A stretch of 64,000 bases of DNA from Alloiococcus otitis ATCC 51267 (GTDB lineage Bacteria > Bacillota > Bacilli > Lactobacillales > Carnobacteriaceae_A): NCBI RefSeq assembly GCF_000315445.1, contig NZ_JH992958.1, positions 302,579 through 366,578 on the forward strand, written 5' to 3'. The notes under the pieces were generated by a model. That model was not told where the DNA came from. It was given only the letters and a program-made list of their open reading frames with translations, and did no database searches. Position numbers and translations under genes: made by a program. This document shows positions 59,442 to 64,000 of this stretch, piece after piece (positions within the stretch are counted from its first letter, which is position 1; every line of letters begins with the position of its first letter).

Positions 59442-60140
59442 ATGGCTAAAGGAAGTAAAAAATACCTAGCTGCATTAGAAAAAGTTGACCGTGATAAATT
59501 TTACGACGCAGCTGAGGGAATTGAACTTGTAAAAGAAATTGACTATGCAAACTTTGACGCTAGTGTGGAAGTTGCCTACAAACTAGGGGTCGACCCTAAA
59601 CAAGCTGACCAGCAATTGCGTGGGGCAACCGTTTTGCCACACGGGTCCGGTAAAACCCAAACCGTTCTTGTCTTTGCCAAAGGTGACGCTGCTAAAGCGG
59701 CTGAAGATGCAGGTGCTGACTATGTCGGCGACACTGGTTTGGTTGAACGGGTTCAAGCAGGCTGGCTAGACTTTGATATTGTCGTAGCTGCTCCTGATAT
59801 GATGGCAGAAGTTGGGAAATTGGGCCGGATCTTAGGACCCAAAGGCTTGATGCCAAACCCTAAGACTGGAACTGTTACCCCAGATGTTGCCAAAGCTGTT
59901 AAAGATATCAAGGCTGGACAGGTCACCTACCGCTTAGACCGTCAGTCTAATGTCCACGTGACAATCGGTAAAGTTTCCTTTACCCCAGATGAGCTCCAAG
60001 ACAACCTAGCAGCCATCCACGACATTATTTTGAAAAACAGACCAGCTGCTATTTCTCGATTGGCTTACCTGAAAAATGTAACCATTGCTAGTACATTTGG
60101 TCCAGGTGTCAAACTAGACCCAAGTACCATTATTAAATAA
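59442..60140 (+). CDS. rplA: 50S ribosomal protein L1
   Basis: A protein of 232 residues with typical L1 sequence: [80 protein letters not shown] and [12 protein letters not shown]. It binds the L1 stalk of 23S rRNA and often controls its own operon. AAAGGAGG precedes the ATG. Confidence 0.97.
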   Translation: MAKGSKKYLAALEKVDRDKFYDAAEGIELVKEIDYANFDASVEVAYKLGVDPKQADQQLRGATVLPHGSGKTQTVLVFAKGDAAKAAEDAGADYVGDTGLVERVQAGWLDFDIVVAAPDMMAEVGKLGRILGPKGLMPNPKTGTVTPDVAKAVKDIKAGQVTYRLDRQSNVHVTIGKVSFTPDELQDNLAAIHDIILKNRPAAISRLAYLKNVTIASTFGPGVKLDPSTIIK

Positions 60141-60152
60141 GTTAAAAAGAGT

Positions 60153-60195
60153 CTTGACCTGGTAGGGAAGTCTTGCTATACTTTACCAGGTCAAG
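60153..60195 (+). promoter_or_regulatory. Promoter of rplJL within a 12-bp inverted repeat
   Basis: TTGACC (60154-60159) and TATACT (60177-60182) are 17 bases apart. The 12 bases CTTGACCTGGTA (60153-60164) are perfectly inverted at 60184-60195, so the whole promoter is framed by the arms. Confidence 0.7.
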
Positions 60196-60210
60196 ATAAT
60201 ATTAAATATT

Positions 60211-60319
60211 AAGCCGAAGACAGTATGTGGGGCAACCCTTAATTTCATACCGAGGATTGAAATGTATACTAGACTATACACACTCCCTCTATGTCTGCGG
60301 TGACATTGAGGTTTTTTTA
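60211..60319 (+). ncRNA. L10 leader (rplJ leader RNA) with terminator
   Basis: The leader contains AAGCCGAAGACAG, GGGGCAACCC, ATACCGAGGATTGAAATG and a final hairpin CCTCtATGTC/GACATtGAGG with seven T (60286-60318). This is the known pattern of the L10(L12)4-responsive leader, in which excess L10 complex ends transcription early. Confidence 0.85.
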
Positions 60320-60355
60320 TTGAAAACTTCAAAATTTCATAGGAGGTGTAGATGA

Positions 60356-60865
60356 ATGCCAAAAGAAGAGGTTATCGCTCAGAAGCAAGCCCAGGTGGAT
60401 GAGTTGAAAGACAAGTTCGAATCGTCTGTTTCAACCATTATCTTTGACTACCGGGGTTTGACTGTTGCGGAAGTCACTGAATTGCGTAAACAATTGCGTG
60501 AATCTGGTGTCGACATGCAAGTAGTTAAAAACACCTTGCTCCGCCGGTCAGCTAGCGATGCTGGTTTTGAAGACTTGGAAGATATCTTCAAAGGCCCAAC
60601 TGCTATTGCCTTTAGTGAGGAAGAAGTTGTGGCACCAGCTAAAATTATCTCAGAATTTGCTGATGACCATGAAGCCATTGAGCTTAAAGGTGGCGTGATT
60701 GAAGGTAAAATTGCAACGCTTGAAACAATTGGCAAAATTGCTAAATTGCCAAGCCGGGAAGGTCTACTTTCTATGCTACTATCCGTCCTACAAGCGCCAG
60801 TCCGCAATACTGCACTTGTGGTCAAAGCCCTTGCCGAGAAGAAAGAAGAGGAAGACGCTGCCTAG
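60356..60865 (+). CDS. rplJ: 50S ribosomal protein L10
   Basis: A protein of 169 residues. [58 protein letters not shown] and a final [11 protein letters not shown] are typical. It forms the base of the L7/L12 stalk. AGGAGGTG lies ahead of the ATG at 60356; another ATG four bases upstream is out of frame. It is controlled by the L10 leader and cotranscribed with rplL. Confidence 0.97.
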   Translation: MPKEEVIAQKQAQVDELKDKFESSVSTIIFDYRGLTVAEVTELRKQLRESGVDMQVVKNTLLRRSASDAGFEDLEDIFKGPTAIAFSEEEVVAPAKIISEFADDHEAIELKGGVIEGKIATLETIGKIAKLPSREGLLSMLLSVLQAPVRNTALVVKALAEKKEEEDAA

Positions 60866-60928
60866 TTTTGATCCAAACCAGGCTTTTCCTTAAAGCTAAT
60901 AATCTTAATGAAAATGGAGGAATAAGAT

Positions 60929-61297
60929 ATGGCCTTAGATATTGATAAAATCATTGAAGACTTGAAAGACTCTACCGTTATTGAATTAAACGACCTTGTA
61001 TCAGCTATCGAAGAAGAATTCGGCGTCGAAGCTGCTGCTCCAGTTGCTGCTGCAGGTGGCGAAGCTGGCGGCCAAGCTGAAGAACAAACTGAATTCACAG
61101 TTGAATTGGTTGACGCAGGTGCTGCTAAAATTAAAGTTATTAAAGCGGTTCGTGAAGCAACTGGTTTAGGCCTTAAAGATGCCAAAGCTTTAGTAGATGA
61201 CGCACCATCAGCTATTAAAGAAAACATCGAAAAAGACGAAGCTGAAGAATTGAAAGAAAAAATCGAAGAAGCTGGCGGTAAAGTAGAATTGAAATAA
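60929..61297 (+). CDS. rplL: 50S ribosomal protein L7/L12
   Basis: A protein of 122 residues: N-terminal dimerisation helices ([20 protein letters not shown]), an Ala/Gly/Glu hinge and the C-terminal factor-binding domain ([34 protein letters not shown]). Multiple copies sit on L10 and recruit elongation factors. AATGGAGG precedes the ATG. A terminator follows. Confidence 0.97.
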   Translation: MALDIDKIIEDLKDSTVIELNDLVSAIEEEFGVEAAAPVAAAGGEAGGQAEEQTEFTVELVDAGAAKIKVIKAVREATGLGLKDAKALVDDAPSAIKENIEKDEAEELKEKIEEAGGKVELK

Positions 61298-61314
61298 GGT
61301 CTACTTGAAGCTTG

Positions 61315-61341
61315 AAGCCTGGGGAAATCCCGGGCTTTTTC
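61315..61341 (+). terminator. Terminator of rplJL
   Basis: AAGCCtGGG pairs with CCCgGGCTT across GAAAT, followed by TTTTC. Confidence 0.85.
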
Positions 61342-61480
61342 TATTGCCTGTAATTTTCAGCCAGCCCAAGCTAAAAAAGCCAGATGGGGCAAGCTACCCG
61401 CAATCTCGGCTAGGATGCTCAAGCAAAAAGAGAATGGACTTGCATGATCTTTTAAACATAACTGGCATTTGCTTTATTTT

Positions 61481-61524
61481 TGAAAGTACTAACATTTTGC
61501 TTAGAGTTATTGATTATACTTTCA
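61481..61524 (+). promoter_or_regulatory. Inverted repeat in the nan operon promoter region
   Basis: TGAAAGTA (61481-61488) and TACTTTCA (61517-61524) form a perfect 8-bp inverted repeat. A -10-like TATACT (61515-61520) lies in the second arm. It may be an operator for a sialic-acid regulator, but none is encoded here. Confidence 0.4.
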
Positions 61525-61579
61525 GAATTTGATAAGCTTGAAAATGAAAAAAGGGCTTTCATATACAAGGAGGAATTTG

Positions 61580-62278
61580 ATGACGACCAAAGACCAATTC
61601 GACCATCAGGTAAAAGGGGGCTTAATTGTGTCCTGCCAAGCCTTGCCTGAAGAACCCCTCCACTCGTCCTTTATCATGGGACGGATGGCTTTAGCGGCCA
61701 AGCAAGGAGGAGCAGTTGGGATCCGGGCCAATTCCAGCCAGGACATCAAGGAAATTAAGGGCCAAGTTGACCTACCTGTTATTGGGATTGTCAAAAGCGA
61801 CTATCCGGATGCCGATGCCTTTATCACCCCAACCATCAAGGAAGTGGATGACTTGATGGCTGTCAAGCCTGATGTCATTGCCCTGGATGCAACCGCCAGC
61901 AAGCGACCGGGAGGGCAGACCCTGATGGACTTTTTGAAAGAAGTGAAGGACAAGTATCCTAACCAACTTCTGATGGCCGATTGTTCAACTTATGAGGAAG
62001 CCTTGCAGGCCGACCAGCTTGGTTTTGACTATATTGGGACCACCCTGGTAGGCTACACTGACCAGAGCCGGGGGACCAAGATTGAGGCGGGGGACTTTGA
62101 ACTCATCCGCCGGATTCTCAAGTCTGTCTCGACCCCTGTAGTGGCAGAAGGCAATATTGATAGCCCCGAAAAAGCCAAACGGGTCCTAGACTTAGGAGTT
62201 CACACAGTGGTGGTTGGGTCTAGCATTACCCGGCCCCAAGTCCTTACCCAACGTTTTGTCGATAAAATTAAAGAATAA
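61580..62278 (+). CDS. nanE: N-acetylmannosamine-6-phosphate 2-epimerase
   Basis: A TIM-barrel enzyme of 232 residues. GGLIVSCQALPEEPLHSSFI, GGAVGIRANSSQDIKEIK, VIGIVKSDYPDADAFITPT, ALDATASKRPGGQ, and GTTLVGYT with VVAEGNIDSPEKA are NanE signatures; the Lys in GIVK is catalytic. It converts ManNAc-6-P to GlcNAc-6-P in sialic acid catabolism. AAGGAGG precedes the ATG at 61580; an upstream start has none. It opens the nan operon. Confidence 0.95.
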   Translation: MTTKDQFDHQVKGGLIVSCQALPEEPLHSSFIMGRMALAAKQGGAVGIRANSSQDIKEIKGQVDLPVIGIVKSDYPDADAFITPTIKEVDDLMAVKPDVIALDATASKRPGGQTLMDFLKEVKDKYPNQLLMADCSTYEEALQADQLGFDYIGTTLVGYTDQSRGTKIEAGDFELIRRILKSVSTPVVAEGNIDSPEKAKRVLDLGVHTVVVGSSITRPQVLTQRFVDKIKE

Positions 62279-62296
62279 AATAGAAAGGAAGAGACC

Positions 62297-63178
62297 ATGC
62301 ACGACGACTTAAAAGGCTTGCACACAGCCTTAATGATTTCAGTTAACAAAGATGGCAGTTTAAATGAAGAAGGAACGCGGCAAATTGTTCGCCACAATAT
62401 CGACCGGATGAAGGTGGACGGCCTTTATGTTGGTGGGTCTACTGGGGAAAACTTCCTCTTAGATACTGACATGAAGAAAAGAGTTTTCGAAGTGGTCAAA
62501 GACGAAGCAGGCAGTGAAGTGACCTTAATTGGCCAAATTGGGGGGACCAATGTTTATGAAGCGATTGATTTGGCCCACTTTGTGACTGACCTAGGCTATG
62601 ATGCCATTTCGGCGGTCACCCCCTTTTACTACAAGTATAACTTTGAAGAAATCAGAGACTACTACAAGATGATTGCCCAAGCCGTTGACAACCGGCTCCT
62701 GATTTACTCTATTCCTGACTTGACTGGGGTAGAGATATCGGTGGAAAACTTTAAAGCCCTCTTTGAAATTGACAATATTGTGGGCGTGAAATTTACCGCA
62801 GCTGACTTCTTCTTGTTGGAGAGACTCCGCAAGGCTTGCCCAGATGAGTTGATCCTCTCCGGCTTTGACGAAATGCTCCTACCAGCAGTGGTCAACGGGG
62901 TGGATGGCGCTATTGGGTCAACCTACAATGTCAATGGGGTCAAGGCTCGAGAAATTTTTGACCTAGCCCGGCAAAATAAAATCGACCAAGCCCTAGAAGT
63001 TCAACACCAAACTAATGATTTAATTGAAGCTATTTTAGATAATGGTCTCTACCCAACCATCAAGGAAATCTTAAAACTGATGGGGGTTGACGCTGGCTAC
63101 AATAGACGGCCAATGGCTAGTGCAAGTGATAGCCAGATTGCTCAAGCTAAGGCCATTTATGACCAATATTTAAGCTAA
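62297..63178 (+). CDS. nanA: N-acetylneuraminate lyase
   Basis: A protein of 293 residues of the DapA/NanA aldolase superfamily. GLYVGGSTGENFLL holds the carboxylate-binding GSTGE, LLIYSIPDLTGVE the Tyr, and VGVKFTAADFFLLERL the Schiff-base Lys. FDEMLLPAVVNGVDGAIGSTYN is the NanA-type substrate loop. It cleaves sialic acid to N-acetylmannosamine and pyruvate. AAGGAAGAG precedes the ATG. It lies between nanE and an SSS symporter. The ManNAc kinase expected between NanA and NanE chemistry is not seen in the window. Confidence 0.95.
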   Translation: MHDDLKGLHTALMISVNKDGSLNEEGTRQIVRHNIDRMKVDGLYVGGSTGENFLLDTDMKKRVFEVVKDEAGSEVTLIGQIGGTNVYEAIDLAHFVTDLGYDAISAVTPFYYKYNFEEIRDYYKMIAQAVDNRLLIYSIPDLTGVEISVENFKALFEIDNIVGVKFTAADFFLLERLRKACPDELILSGFDEMLLPAVVNGVDGAIGSTYNVNGVKAREIFDLARQNKIDQALEVQHQTNDLIEAILDNGLYPTIKEILKLMGVDAGYNRRPMASASDSQIAQAKAIYDQYLS

Positions 63179-63196
63179 TAGAAAGGGGTTTTGGCC

Positions 63197-64000
63197 ATGT
63201 CAGGACAAGGCTTTACTTGGATCGATTTGGTAATTTTAATTGTCTACCTAATCTTCGTCCTATTTTTCGGTAATTACTTTGCTAAGAAAGAAATGATTGG
63301 GAAGGAATTCTTCAAAAGCGATGGGACGGTACCCTGGTATGTAACCTCCGTTTCCATCTTTGCAACCTTGCTCAGTCCGATTTCCTTCCTGTCTTTACCG
63401 GGTAACTCCTTCGGGGGAACATGGATCTTGTGGTTCGCCCAATTAGGGATGATTATTGCTATCCCAATTGCCATAGCCTTCTTCCTCCCAGTCTTTGCCA
63501 AGTTGGATATTGACACGGCTTATGACTACTTGGAGCGACGGTTTGACAATAGAGGCCTCCGGGTGGTTTCGGCTATTATCTTTATCATCTACCAAATCGG
63601 TCGGATGTCCATCATTATCTACCTACCTTCTATTACCTTGGCGGAATTAACCGGTTTGAATGTCAACATTTTGATCATTGCCATGGGTGCCATTGCCATC
63701 TTCTACTCTTACACCGGCGGGCTTAAGTCAGTCCTCTTCTCCGACTTTGTCCAAGGGATTATCGTCTTGGTTGGGGTCACCCTCTCTTTAATCATCTTGA
63801 TTAACGGGATTGACGGCGGTGTGGGCACCATTGCCGAAACCTTGGCCGACGGGAAATTTATTGCGCCTGATGAACAATGGTTTTCACCAACCATCTTTGA
63901 AGATACTGTCTTCCTCGTCTTCGTCGGAGCTGGGATGAATACCTTGACCCAATACATATCCAGTCAAGATATTGTCCAACGTTTTACCACCACCACTAAT
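63197..64000 (+). CDS. Sodium:solute symporter (SSS), probable sialic acid transporter; 3' end outside the window
   Basis: An ORF open to the end of the window (268 codons). About seven predicted spans are present, with SSS features: WIDLVILIVYLIFVLFFGNY, the SVSIFATLLSPISFLSLPGN core, YDYLERRFDNRGLRVVSAII, FYSYTGGLKSVLFSDFVQGI and a GAGMNTLTQYISSQD segment. The family imports solutes with Na+. Its position right behind nanE-nanA suggests sialic acid as substrate, as for known SiaT/NanT-type SSS proteins. GAAAGGGG precedes the ATG. The C-terminal part lies outside the window. Confidence 0.9.
   Translation, partial: MSGQGFTWIDLVILIVYLIFVLFFGNYFAKKEMIGKEFFKSDGTVPWYVTSVSIFATLLSPISFLSLPGNSFGGTWILWFAQLGMIIAIPIAIAFFLPVFAKLDIDTAYDYLERRFDNRGLRVVSAIIFIIYQIGRMSIIIYLPSITLAELTGLNVNILIIAMGAIAIFYSYTGGLKSVLFSDFVQGIIVLVGVTLSLIILINGIDGGVGTIAETLADGKFIAPDEQWFSPTIFEDTVFLVFVGAGMNTLTQYISSQDIVQRFTTTTN

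Noticed and set aside
61305-61532. Small frame after rplL
   Set aside because: It runs through the rplJL terminator and the nan promoter region and lacks a ribosome binding site.

Overview
The window looks like a chromosomal stretch of a low-to-mid GC Firmicute of the order Lactobacillales. Evidence: strong AAGGAGG-type ribosome binding sites, T-box and TPP leaders, CcpA cre-like sites, a WxL surface-protein module, class Ib nrdHIEF next to anaerobic nrdDG, and glycolipid synthases of the BgsA/BgsB (LafA/LafB) type. An Aerococcaceae member (for example Aerococcus) fits best, but this is inferred from gene content alone.

Layout. 1-232: 3' end of a group II intron (maturase C-terminus plus domains V/VI). 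252-3442: a TetR regulator, two tandem small membrane proteins, an MntP-like exporter and a GT8 glycosyltransferase. 3867-8529: WxL module (small WxL protein, DUF916/DUF3324 anchor protein, large beta-helix WxL adhesin). 9156-10389: an IS481/IS1202-like insertion sequence flanked by 24-bp direct repeats. 10526-13973: GST, butanediol dehydrogenase with a cre-like site, and a YuiF-type transporter under a histidine T-box. 14450-15228: thiT under a TPP riboswitch. 15285-18517: four-gene ABC exporter operon. 18678-25820: mixed housekeeping genes, including a DUF536 protein behind a palindrome-rich region and a frameshifted acetyltransferase. 24771-27642: glycolipid-anchor glycosyltransferases around a TVP38/DedA-like protein. 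27809-32963: tandem methionine T-boxes, metN, metI and three metQ-like genes, the middle one without a signal peptide. 33137-35931: a second ABC exporter, then trpS. 36084-42858: aerobic (nrdHIEF) and anaerobic (nrdDG) ribonucleotide reductases. 42937-44945: DUF2188 protein, low-Mr tyrosine phosphatase, fructosamine kinase. 45018-48252: a probable cystine ABC transporter under a cysteine T-box, bracketed by two copies of a 196-bp segment with a palindromic 41-bp repeat array. 48464-55642: S9 peptidase, mannose-type PTS plus manA (AT-rich), Gx transporter and ApbE. 55808-61341: rpmG-secE-[PTS EIICB]-nusG-rplK-rplA-rplJ-rplL, with the PTS gene breaking the usual order. 61481-64000: sialic-acid genes nanE, nanA and a truncated SSS symporter.

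Functionally the window is dominated by nutrient uptake (Met, Cys, His, thiamine, mannose, glucoside, sialic acid). Much of it is controlled by leader RNAs: four T-boxes with readable specifiers (His CAC, Met AUG twice, Cys UGC), one TPP riboswitch and an L10 leader. The most unusual structures are the duplicated hairpin array around the cysteine transporter, the mosaic metQ copy, the long target duplication of the IS, the thiT terminator that contains the ribosome binding site, and the PTS insertion between secE and nusG. I saw no rRNA, tRNA, CRISPR array or prophage.
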